Source: G963663315 sp965204925 (GTDB lineage Bacteria > Pseudomonadota > Gammaproteobacteria > Arenicellales > Poriferihabitantaceae). Taken from it: DNA of 64,000 bases. The translations under genes and the position numbers were made by a program. Of the stretch, positions 43,607 to 51,676 are shown piece after piece (position 1 is the first letter of the stretch; each line of letters starts with the position of its first letter). Below the pieces are notes generated by a model, which was given only the letters and a program-made list of their open reading frames with translations, searched no databases and was not told the DNA's origin. Location of the stretch: positions 186,001-250,000 of the forward strand of contig OZ242021.1 of assembly GCA_965204925.1 (NCBI GenBank), read 5' to 3'.

Positions 43607-45010
43607 TCATACCGCGCCCTGATGGAGACTAAGTTCAGGCCAGTCAAGCAGCGGAGTAACGTCTCCCCTGCCAACATGTCGGGCGAGCATGGAACAAGGT
43701 TCGCCATCTTGTTCGTGTTCGTAGATCCCGTGGCTCACGCTCAGGCGATGGACGGCATAGTCCGCATTAGAGTCAACGCGGTAGGAATGCAGCCGTGCGA
43801 AAAACTCGTTGACTGCAAGACTCGCTATAAGGGAGTTCATCTGAATCACTGCGGGCCGATCTTCCTGCGCGCCACGGATATAGCCCTCTTTGACCTGGGT
43901 GCAGTAAGCCGACGGGTCGGTACGCAGGAGGCCAGCTGCGCGCACCTGCTCCATCGTGTAGACGTGTCGGCCAAGCAGGCTTGAACCGCCCGGCTGGAGA
44001 TAGTGAACGGTACCGCAAGCCTGATCGATGCCCCCCCTTCCATCAGCCTCAAGCTTCACGCCGAGGTCAAAATAGGGAATGAGGTAGAAGGTGGCCAGCT
44101 TGTTGAGAAGATGTCGGCCGTCGACCGAATCCATGCACCCGAACACCACATCGCAGGCGGCAACCGCCCTGACAGTGCCTGAATTGAACAGATTTCGTGG
44201 ATGGGTTTCCACAACTGTCCCGAGACCCATTTCGGCGATAGCGCGAGCCGCCACGTCGACTTTGAGGCGGTTTCGCCGAACGTCATCCATCGTGGCATTC
44301 AGTATCCGGTTGAGATTCTTCTCCTCGACGCGGTCCGGGTCCACAAGAACCAGTATGCCGACGCAGTTCCGGGCCAGCTGTTCAATGAGAGGGCTGCCGG
44401 TGCCCGAACAGCCGACGATACCAATGCGCAACCTACGCAGGCGCTCAAAAGTTCCAGCGCCAAAAGTCTGCGCCACGCGGCGCCCAAATTCGGGGATAGC
44501 GCCGGTGGCGGGTATCGCTTGCCAGAATTCAAGATCGTCACCGACGACATTGACCGATGCCAGTGGATGAAATTGACCGTTTTCGTCGACCAGCCTGCCA
44601 ATTATGCGTCCGTCGCGGAACATGACGGCGCTGGCGTGCGGACCGTCTTCCGTCCAGGCGTGGACGGACGGGAAAAGTTCTCGGTCGGAGCGGTCATCAG
44701 TGGCGGAGAAGGGAGATGGATGCCCGTGGCCATGAATTTTCAGGACCGCCAACCCGCGCCGGCGAGCCTCCTCCAGCAGTGGCGGAAGCAGGTCGGTTGA
44801 CCAGGTAACAAGGTCGGGTCTTCTCTCCAGGCACATCTCGTGTGGAACCGGAGTCACATGATGGACGAGAAGGCGATGCAGTTCGGCGCCTCGATAGCGG
44901 CCGCACAAGGCAATAGCGACGGCTTCACAGCCGTCACCAGGAAAGAGGCGCGTCCTCAATTCGGCATGCTGACGCTGGGTCAGCGAGAGTGTCGCGGCTT
45001 GCACGATCAA
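43607..45010 (-). CDS. JAB peptidase-ThiF/E1 fusion of a bacterial ubiquitin-like pathway
   Basis: This is a 467-aa fusion. The N-terminal part is a JAB-type zinc isopeptidase with Glu29, a histidine cluster HGHGHP (93-98) and the downstream acidic pattern FSATDDRSD characteristic of JABs fused to E1 enzymes. The C-terminal part is a ThiF/UBA-like E1 with the adenylation loop GIVGCSGTGS (197-206), the DPDRVEEKNLNR element (224-235) and DSVDGRHLLN. Cys332 and Cys370 are candidate thioester or structural cysteines. The E1 should activate the C terminus of a ubiquitin-like domain and the JAB should cleave it. The stop of the E2 gene overlaps a TTG start (TTGA); a GTG at 45004 is an alternative start. 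Confidence 0.87.
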   Translation of the reverse strand: MIVQAATLSLTQRQHAELRTRLFPGDGCEAVAIALCGRYRGAELHRLLVHHVTPVPHEMCLERRPDLVTWSTDLLPPLLEEARRRGLAVLKIHGHGHPSPFSATDDRSDRELFPSVHAWTEDGPHASAVMFRDGRIIGRLVDENGQFHPLASVNVVGDDLEFWQAIPATGAIPEFGRRVAQTFGAGTFERLRRLRIGIVGCSGTGSPLIEQLARNCVGILVLVDPDRVEEKNLNRILNATMDDVRRNRLKVDVAARAIAEMGLGTVVETHPRNLFNSGTVRAVAACDVVFGCMDSVDGRHLLNKLATFYLIPYFDLGVKLEADGRGGIDQACGTVHYLQPGGSSLLGRHVYTMEQVRAAGLLRTDPSAYCTQVKEGYIRGAQEDRPAVIQMNSLIASLAVNEFFARLHSYRVDSNADYAVHRLSVSHGIYEHEQDGEPCSMLARHVGRGDVTPLLDWPELSLHQGAV

Positions 45011-45654
45011 CCGTTTTTCAGTTCGCGCAGGAACCAGTGCTCAACCAGACCGAAATGGGTAGCGAGATTGTCAACGCCGGGACGCCATGGATTAGCGGGC
45101 GTGCGGTGTCGGCTCCAGCGCTGCCATTCCTTGCCGTTGAACGACTCCATACATGTGGCCGGAACCGGTCGTCCGTCGGCGCGCTCAAGCGCCGGATAGA
45201 CATAAACCATGTCGATCTGTGTGTCCGGGTAGCCGGGTTCAATGCGGATATTGACATCAACCTGATACTGGCGGTAACCGACCGGTATTTGGAAATTGTA
45301 CAAAACCACGCGCAGGACACCGTCTTCAGAAACCAGTTCAAATTCGCTCTGAGCGCTATTGAGCCAATCCAAATCTTCTTGCGGGAGAACGAAATCGCGA
45401 CGCCCGCCGGAGCCCTCTGTCTGGTCAAGGGGCAGCGTGACGAACCTTTCGACGTCAGGTTTTCTCAAGTCGATCTTCTGGTCCAGACCGATACGCTGAG
45501 GCTGCCCATCCTTCACCTTGAGGTAGATAGCATAGCCCTCAGCCGGTTTCTTACCAGCAAGATCAAGTAACTCGCGGCCTGTCATCTGGGATACGGACGC
45601 CACGAAGATATCCTTGTCGATCTGGATCTTGTATTCTTGGCTAGCGTGAGTCAT
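45007..45654 (-). CDS. Ubiquitin-like domain fused to a prokaryotic E2
   Basis: This 215-aa fusion is the core of the pathway. Residues about 7-75 are a beta-grasp domain of the multiubiquitin type (YKIQIDKDIF, TGRELLDLAGKKP, IDLRKPDVERFVT). A linker with a di-glycine, GSGG-RR (residues 81-86), follows. Residues 87-215 match the prokaryotic E2 family E pattern: LPQEDLDWL, the VLYNFQIPVGY and RIEPGYPDTQIDM strands, and the WQRWSRHRTPANPW and GVDNLATH segments. Cys168 (PATCMESF) is the only cysteine in the chain and the best catalytic candidate. The gene has a strong GGGAGGAATT ribosome site and is translationally coupled to the JAB-E1 gene. The di-glycine could be a JAB processing site that would release a mature modifier (inference). 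Confidence 0.85.
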   Translation of the reverse strand: MTHASQEYKIQIDKDIFVASVSQMTGRELLDLAGKKPAEGYAIYLKVKDGQPQRIGLDQKIDLRKPDVERFVTLPLDQTEGSGGRRDFVLPQEDLDWLNSAQSEFELVSEDGVLRVVLYNFQIPVGYRQYQVDVNIRIEPGYPDTQIDMVYVYPALERADGRPVPATCMESFNGKEWQRWSRHRTPANPWRPGVDNLATHFGLVEHWFLRELKNG

Positions 45655-45833
45655 GTTGATAATTCCTCCCTAATCGGTGGATGGTATCTAAAGATGTATA
45701 CTCCTACTATGCTGTCGAGTGCGCGTTTCTCGGACACGCGAGCAACTGCGCAAGAATATTTTTCGGGATGTCCGAAAACTGAACAGTTGCGCGTATATCT
45801 AATTAAGGAAATAGTTAATGGTAAGCAATTAAA
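45655..45833. promoter_or_regulatory. Divergent control region of the two accessory operons
   Basis: This 179-bp A+T-rich gap separates the ubiquitin-like operon (leftward) from the sigma-like operon (rightward), so both promoters must lie here or nearby. A repeated TTGCGC core occurs in opposite orientation (GCGCAA at 45748-45753 and TTGCGC at 45787-45792), which could mark an operator. No clear -35/-10 pair could be fixed. Confidence 0.4.
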
Positions 45834-46412
45834 ATGGCCTTGGCGCGTCAAGACGTAGCAAACCGGGAAGAGTGTGCAACAGCTTTGCGACAACTCTCCG
45901 ATGGTGAGTTGCGCCAACTGGAACAAGTGGCTCGGCTCCGCGTCATTGGACTGCATGCGGTGGCTCGGGACGATCTGTTGCACGAAGCGTTCGCCAGATT
46001 GCTTGATGGTTCCCGGCGGTGGCCGCGAGATGTGCCCTTGGTCGTGTTTCTGCGCGAGACGATGCGGAGTATCGCAAGCGACCACTGGCGCCGCCTGAAT
46101 GAACCGTTGGTCATACCCGAAGCAGATCTTGGAAGGCAAGTAGAGACGGGCGAAGGGACATCAGACATCGCCACGGACACGCTAACCTCGCCAGAGCGTC
46201 AAGTCTCGGCGGCCGAGACACTGGCCCGTATCAAAGAAGCGTTCAAGGGAGACGAGGACGCGCTAAAGGTGATGGCTGGCATGGTCATCGGGAAAACGCC
46301 ACGGGAAATCCAGGGAGAGACAAATATGAACGAAACACGGTATGCGAGCACGCAACGCCGGATTCGGCGTAGACTGGCTCAAGAATTTCCAAATCGGGAG
46401 ACATTAACATGA
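45834..46412 (+). CDS. Sigma-70-like regulatory protein
   Basis: This 192-aa protein has an N-terminal region resembling sigma-70 region 2 (DDLLHEAFARLLDG and VFLRETMRSIASDHWRR) and a C-terminal helical region like region 4 (MVIGKTPREI and YASTQRRIRRRLAQEF). It is likely an extracytoplasmic-function-type sigma factor or a DNA-binding derivative. No ribosome site is obvious. The stop overlaps the next start (ATGA), indicating coupled expression. It is the first gene of the operon with the proteasome-like gene. Confidence 0.7.
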   Translation: MALARQDVANREECATALRQLSDGELRQLEQVARLRVIGLHAVARDDLLHEAFARLLDGSRRWPRDVPLVVFLRETMRSIASDHWRRLNEPLVIPEADLGRQVETGEGTSDIATDTLTSPERQVSAAETLARIKEAFKGDEDALKVMAGMVIGKTPREIQGETNMNETRYASTQRRIRRRLAQEFPNRETLT

Positions 46413-46828
46413 ACAACAGCAGAACCCCGGTAGCGCAACTTGATGCGCTACTTACCGGACTTGAGAACGAAGTCCTTCGATCAGATCAGATCGGACCACA
46501 ACTTGCAGACGAAAGTATTGGCGCCGAAGACATCGGAGCGATGCGAGCCAGTATAGAGTCAATGACCCACGCGCGAACGCGCGACCCCGAGCGATGGTCG
46601 AAACCACTGCACGACGCCGACGATAGCGCTCCGGAAACCGGGAGCGGGGCGGCGCAGATGATGCGGCGACTTGGTCGTTGGGCCGGGACCGCGCGAGGCG
46701 AAAGCGCAGTACCCGAAGTCAGAATGGCATTCTCGGGAGAATCACCGGAAATACCTGAAAAGACAGCGCGTAAGACGGCACAGCGCCAGCCGGATAGTTC
46801 CAACGGTGGCAAGCGCAAGGATGATTAG
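46409..46828 (+). CDS. Uncharacterised 139-aa protein coupled to the sigma-like gene
   Basis: I do not recognise this protein. The first 60 residues look helical (QLDALLTGLENEVLRSD), and the rest is hydrophilic, with Arg-, Ser- and Pro-rich stretches and a Lys/Asp-rich end (GGKRKDD). It has no signal peptide or membrane helix. Its ATG overlaps the sigma-like stop. A role as anti-sigma or adaptor is possible from position only. Confidence 0.7.
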   Translation: MNNSRTPVAQLDALLTGLENEVLRSDQIGPQLADESIGAEDIGAMRASIESMTHARTRDPERWSKPLHDADDSAPETGSGAAQMMRRLGRWAGTARGESAVPEVRMAFSGESPEIPEKTARKTAQRQPDSSNGGKRKDD

Positions 46829-46893
46829 GACGACAGCATGAAACTCATGAGGGGCTATCCCCATAATACAACAAACGGGTTAAGGGATATTCA

Positions 46894-48167
46894 ATGACCT
46901 CGGAAGTGGTAGTGATGAACCGCAGTGGGGTAGCGCTGGCGGCCGACAGTGCCGTCACCATTGATCTGGGCGAAAGCAGCAAGGTGCGCGACTCGGCCTT
47001 GAAGTTGTTCATGCTCTCGAAATACCGTCCGGTCGGCGTCATGATCTACAACAACCCCCATCTTCTGGGTGTCCCATTGGAAACGATCATCAAATTATTC
47101 CGGCGTGATCTGGGGAGGAGAGGGTTCGCTTCGCTTCGCGAGTATGGCGACGAGTTGATCCGTTTCCTTGACGGCAATACCGCGTTGTTTCCAAGTGACG
47201 TACAGATCAGATATTTTATGAATGCGCTGAGGGCAGAATACCGGCATATCGGCGAACAAATAAAAAGAGAAAGGGTCGTGCGGGATCTGTTGGCATCCAA
47301 CGGCAAGGAAATTATCGCGGAGCGCCTGGAGTTTTGGCGGCGACAGAAGGACGCAGAATATTTTGATGTGAGCGCCGGGGATGTTGTTGAACGGCTCTCG
47401 GGAGAAATCAGCAAGGTCGTCAACGAAGAAGCCATGAATTGGAGTGTAGGGGATGAAGATGTCGTCAACAAAATTTAAATGAAATCGCCAAGCACTTCGT
47501 TGGTAAAGACTACTTTACCCAATATGCGCTTTCCGGCCTTGTCATAGCAGGATTCGGTGAGGCCGAACACTTCCCGGCGGTAATGAATGTCAGAATCGGC
47601 GGGGTTTATGATGATCGGTTGAAGGTTCACCCTCCTTCGTTGTTCCAGGTTTCGGCCGAAAGACCATCGGCAGTTATGCCCTTCGCTTACACGGACATGG
47701 TGGACACTTTTCTGGATGGTGTTTCTCCGAATATGCTATCTCACGTGGAGGATGCAGCAACATTCATCGCGGAACTACCTCCGTTGGCGTTAGACGCCAT
47801 ATTCGGTCTGTCGCAGACGGAAAAGGAGGACGCGGCCAATGCGATTCGCAAAGCAAGTCGGAGGAAAGCCGAGGAATTTGTGAGCAAGGTACTGCAGGGA
47901 ACAATTAACCGAAACCTTAAGATCGAACAGGCTGTCGAAACGTTGACGTTCGGAGAGTTGGCTCATGTAGCATCCACACTGGTAGGCTTGGGCTCTTTCG
48001 AACAACAAATGTCTCTGGAACGGCAAACAGTCGGCGGGGCGGTGGATGTTGCCGTGATCTCAAAAGGTGACGGGTTTATCTGGATTGATCACAAACACTA
48101 TTTCCGCCGGGAACTCAATGATCACTTTTTTCATAGATACTACGAAGAGGTACAAAATGACGAGTGA
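46894..48167 (+). pseudogene. Proteasome-like Ntn-hydrolase gene with a frameshift
   Basis: Two adjacent frames encode the parts of one protein of about 424 aa. The first part (46894-47478) opens MTSEVVVMNRSGVALAADSAVT. If Thr2 becomes residue 1, the Asp of AADS falls at position 17, as in proteasome beta and HslV chains, and a KLF lysine (Lys36) follows near the usual Lys33. The frame then stops in the run AACAAAATTTAAATG. The continuation (LNEIAKHFVGKDYFTQYALSGLVIAGFGEAE and onward) lies in the -1 frame from about 47475 and runs to 48167 without its own good start. An indel or assembly error in the A4T3 run is the simplest reading; slippage is less likely. An AAGGGA ribosome site precedes the ATG. 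The fold call is inference from motifs. Confidence 0.7.
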
Positions 48168-48408
48168 AAAGAGAAAGTCGCCCCGAGGCCCGGATACATC
48201 GTATCCCGGCAGTGGCGGAGAAGTGTCGTCAGAAGTGGAGAATCTTCTGAACCGGGCACCGCAGTTCCATGCGCTCGCGGAGATAGCGAAGGGACGAATA
48301 CCCGAGCTATCAGCGTCTCAACAAGAATTCCTGAGGAAGTTCAGCAGCCAGTTGACCGCTGAGGCTACCAAAGACGACGACACATCCACATCCACACCGA
48401 CCGCGTAG
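48157..48408 (+). CDS. Small disordered protein, end of the sigma-like operon
   Basis: This 83-aa protein starts at an ATG that overlaps the proteasome-like reading frame by 11 bp, with an AGAGG ribosome site. It is hydrophilic, Ser/Gly/Pro-rich at the N terminus, has one helical central segment (VENLLNRAPQFHALAEIAKG), and ends in a Thr/Asp-rich tail. I do not recognise a family. Coupling to the upstream gene suggests a partner or substrate of that enzyme. Confidence 0.6.
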   Translation: MTSEKRKSPRGPDTSYPGSGGEVSSEVENLLNRAPQFHALAEIAKGRIPELSASQQEFLRKFSSQLTAEATKDDDTSTSTPTA

Positions 48409-48504
48409 CTGCGCCCGGGAAGCCATGCGACGGAAGCGATCAGTGTGGCGGAAACGAACTTGGCAATGGCGATGTTAGTCCGGCAGGCGAGATTACATAT
48501 TACA

Positions 48505-51500
48505 TCATCCTTTCACGAAAGAGCCCAGGGCGTGTTCCAGAAGACGACTGGCCCAAGTGTCGTCTTGCAGGAAATAGACTCCTCTCTCTTCCCATTCTTC
48601 GCGGCTTCTCAATTTTTCGCCGATCTGCTCCGGCGGCGGAACGGAGAGGACATAGGCGTGAAGACGCAGTTTCGGGTCTTCGCGCCGGATGTGCTTTTCG
48701 ACATCCTTGATTTCGCTATGTAGCCGCACCTTTCTACCCTCGTTCGGGCCGAACCGGATCAACCCCTTCGGGTCGAGAAACAGAATGTGCTGATCGTCTC
48801 CCGCCGCCAGCCAGACGATGAAATCCGGGTAATAAGAATGGTCGTCAAAGAAAGATACACCCCGCCCGCGGCTCAAATTGCGGATCAGGCACAGTTCCCG
48901 CCCTCTTAGACAGGGCGCGTTATTTCTGGACAAGTCCACCAGCCTCTCGACAACCTGCTTCTCATTACTGTCCAAAGGTACAGGTCGGACGGTGACGCCG
49001 CGCTTGTCGTCGGCATAGAGCAATGGCTTGTAAGCGTGCTCGTTGTACATCAGAAGTCCAACCCCCAAACCGGGCGCCGAGCCTTCCCGGAGATTGTTCG
49101 AGATTGCGTGAATGTCCTCGATCAAATGCCGCTTGTGGATATCTACGGACAGCCGGTACTTGCCAATGTTGTTGGGGTCGGACTGATCAAGCTCCTTCAC
49201 TTCCAGATTTTCGTATTCCCACCTGCGCCGCTGCCTGCGCCAGAATCTGCTGGCATAGTCGACGAGCAGTTCGACAGCAACATCCTCCAGTTTTCGCAAG
49301 TCAAGAAAATTCTTCGGCTCCAGGCGCTCCGGCGGAAGGCGCAGTTCATACCAGTCGTTGCGCTCCAGCAATGTATCGACCGTGGCGCGGTCGATAACCA
49401 GATTGTGCCAACCCTCCCGCTGTTTGCGCTCCAGCAGCCGGTCGTAAATACGGGTGCGGTTGAAAAAGGCGGTATGACGGGACTCCAGCTTGACGGATGA
49501 CCTTTCCTTCTCCGCTCCGTTCCCGGCGCCCCGGGAGTCGAGGGACTGCAACCGGGAATAGAAGTCCATCTCCACTTTTGGGCTATCGGATTCGCCGGGT
49601 TTCGGCAGGACAGCGCGAACATCCGAGCGTTCGTACTCAAGTCCTTCCCTGATACGGACGATCTTCAGTTTCTTCCTTGCGAAGTTCCAGGTGACGGGCA
49701 GCTCGATTTCTTCCCGCTCTGTTGAAATCCCGTCCCTGTCCAGCATACCCCGGAAGGTCTGCATGTAATTGGCTTTGAGGCCGAAGATGCGCAGGGTCTC
49801 CAGTTCCGCCAGCCCGGCGCTATCGGCGGGCGGGTCAACAGCAGTGTGGCGGTGGCGCTTCAGGCTCATGTTCCAGCCCTTGAGCCGGACGCCGCGCCCG
49901 AACATCTGGATAATTTCCGGCCCCTCGCCGACGCCGACGTGCATAAGCCCCATTGTGCTGACGCGCCAGGAGTTCCAACCGGCGATGAAACGCCTTGCGC
50001 CGATGACGATATTCACGCTCGAATCCGTCCTGTCCACATCGGCAAACAGACGCCGGGCAAAGCCGGGCTCCCTCTCGACATCAAGATCGGGATTGCCTTT
50101 ATCGTCAAGCAGCCGGTAGAGAGCCGCCGAATCACCGATATTGATAACTCCGAAGGGTTCGTTATCGGCCGTGCGCAGATGAAGTTCACCTTCTCCCTGG
50201 GTCAGGTAACGCACATGCAGCCGCCCGGCTCCGTGGAACAGCGTTTCACAAATGTCATCATAGAGCGCCTCCGCGCCGATGTCTTCCAGCCCCCCGAACC
50301 GGCCGGCGAACCAGTCCGCGCCGTCCTCACTGTTCAGCCCCGACTCACCCGCCAGCAGGCGGGTCAGCATCGGACGAATCTCGCCGCCACGCGCCAGCGC
50401 CCAGCCGAGAAAGTCGAGAATCGTTATGACATCCGACCGCGTTTCCTTGTCCGCTCTCGCGCTACCCGTCACGGTCTTGCCAAGAAATACCCATAGCGGG
50501 CGGGCGACATTGAATTCGCTCCAGTCGGCGCGTCCCTCGCGCCAGATACGGCATTGCCGATAGAAACTCAGCAAAGCGCCCAGCAGATACATACGGCTGT
50601 TCTCGTCTTCGCCCCCTTGCGGAAGATTGGCGATCTCATAGTCCTTGCCGTAGCCGTCCGCATGAAAGGCATGGTATGGATAGTCGAACAGCAGGCTTTT
50701 GCCGTAGACGTCCCTCAGGGCATCGTCCTTGCCGACGATCTGGTTGAAAGTGGCGGAATACTCGAAGGTAAACCCGCCCTCCGCCAGTTCCTTGCGCCGT
50801 TCGCGCCAGACCTTGCCGGAAGAGCCGAGATGTCCTTCGTCGACCAGTACGAGATTGTTATCGCCGAAATCACGGACAGCGACCCGCTTCACGCCCTGTT
50901 TTTCAGCGAGCTTGTTCACGTCGATAATCTCGACCGGCGCAAACAGATCCGCGCCGGCATCACTTGAGAAAATGCGCGCCGGCAGGTTGCTGGCCAGCAA
51001 TTCACGTTCGTGTTGCCGGGACAGTTGCTCGTTCGGCGTCACCAGAATGACATTGCGAGGCGGGCGCCCCGCCGCGCCGGAGATGCGCCGGTATTGCAAG
51101 ATATGGGCGTGCATAACGAGCGTCTTGCCGGAACCGGTGGCGCTTTGCACGGCGATGGTGCGCAACTCGTCCTCCGTATAATCCGGCATCAGGGCAGTCA
51201 TACGATCACAGCGCTTTGCCGAATTCAAAGCGGCCTTCAGTTTCTCCGCATCCTCGAAATAAAGGCGCAGGTAATGTTCGGCAAACAGCAGCGCGAGCCA
51301 CTGGTGCGGCTTCCAGCCGCGGCCATGTTGCGGGGCCATACGCAGCTGCCGACCGGTCTCGGCGATGGCATCGTCATAAGCGGTGAGACGGTCTGAAGCA
51401 ATCGACGCTCTGCCCGGATCGGGGTAGAGCGCGCGGAAATAAAAACTCTCTCCATTGACATCCGACCCGGCGCGCACATCGCGCAGACGTTCCAGCATGG

Positions 51501-51573
51501 GCATGAGATCCGGGTAACCGAATTGCCGGCAGAGAAAGCGGTGCAGGACGAGCCGGTTTTCGAGCGGGGTCAT
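48505..51573 (-). CDS. Type III-like restriction endonuclease subunit (Res)
   Basis: This is a 1022-aa SF2 helicase-nuclease. Walker A is ATGSGKT (about residue 145), the DExH box is LVLVDEGHLG, and motif VI is MFGRGVRLKG. Near the C terminus, PDFIVWLAAG followed by LFLDPKGL forms a PD-(D/E)xK nuclease signature. This architecture matches Res subunits that translocate and cut DNA between inversely oriented sites. It lies 103 bp downstream of the methyltransferase gene on the same strand. Confidence 0.9.
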   Translation of the reverse strand: MTPLENRLVLHRFLCRQFGYPDLMPMLERLRDVRAGSDVNGESFYFRALYPDPGRASIASDRLTAYDDAIAETGRQLRMAPQHGRGWKPHQWLALLFAEHYLRLYFEDAEKLKAALNSAKRCDRMTALMPDYTEDELRTIAVQSATGSGKTLVMHAHILQYRRISGAAGRPPRNVILVTPNEQLSRQHERELLASNLPARIFSSDAGADLFAPVEIIDVNKLAEKQGVKRVAVRDFGDNNLVLVDEGHLGSSGKVWRERRKELAEGGFTFEYSATFNQIVGKDDALRDVYGKSLLFDYPYHAFHADGYGKDYEIANLPQGGEDENSRMYLLGALLSFYRQCRIWREGRADWSEFNVARPLWVFLGKTVTGSARADKETRSDVITILDFLGWALARGGEIRPMLTRLLAGESGLNSEDGADWFAGRFGGLEDIGAEALYDDICETLFHGAGRLHVRYLTQGEGELHLRTADNEPFGVINIGDSAALYRLLDDKGNPDLDVEREPGFARRLFADVDRTDSSVNIVIGARRFIAGWNSWRVSTMGLMHVGVGEGPEIIQMFGRGVRLKGWNMSLKRHRHTAVDPPADSAGLAELETLRIFGLKANYMQTFRGMLDRDGISTEREEIELPVTWNFARKKLKIVRIREGLEYERSDVRAVLPKPGESDSPKVEMDFYSRLQSLDSRGAGNGAEKERSSVKLESRHTAFFNRTRIYDRLLERKQREGWHNLVIDRATVDTLLERNDWYELRLPPERLEPKNFLDLRKLEDVAVELLVDYASRFWRRQRRRWEYENLEVKELDQSDPNNIGKYRLSVDIHKRHLIEDIHAISNNLREGSAPGLGVGLLMYNEHAYKPLLYADDKRGVTVRPVPLDSNEKQVVERLVDLSRNNAPCLRGRELCLIRNLSRGRGVSFFDDHSYYPDFIVWLAAGDDQHILFLDPKGLIRFGPNEGRKVRLHSEIKDVEKHIRREDPKLRLHAYVLSVPPPEQIGEKLRSREEWEERGVYFLQDDTWASRLLEHALGSFVKG

Positions 51574-51676
51574 GTTTTGCCAGCTTGTCGATATTTTCGC
51601 GTCAGGCAGGCGGCGAAGGATGTGCGGACAATCATGAAAATGGCTTCGTCCGGGCCAACATCGGCGATATTCCTGT

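Noticed and set aside
47466..47480. Programmed -1 frameshift at AACAAAATTTAAATG
   Set aside because: The in-frame bases do not form the classic X-XXY-YYZ slippery heptamer, so an indel or sequence error is simpler.
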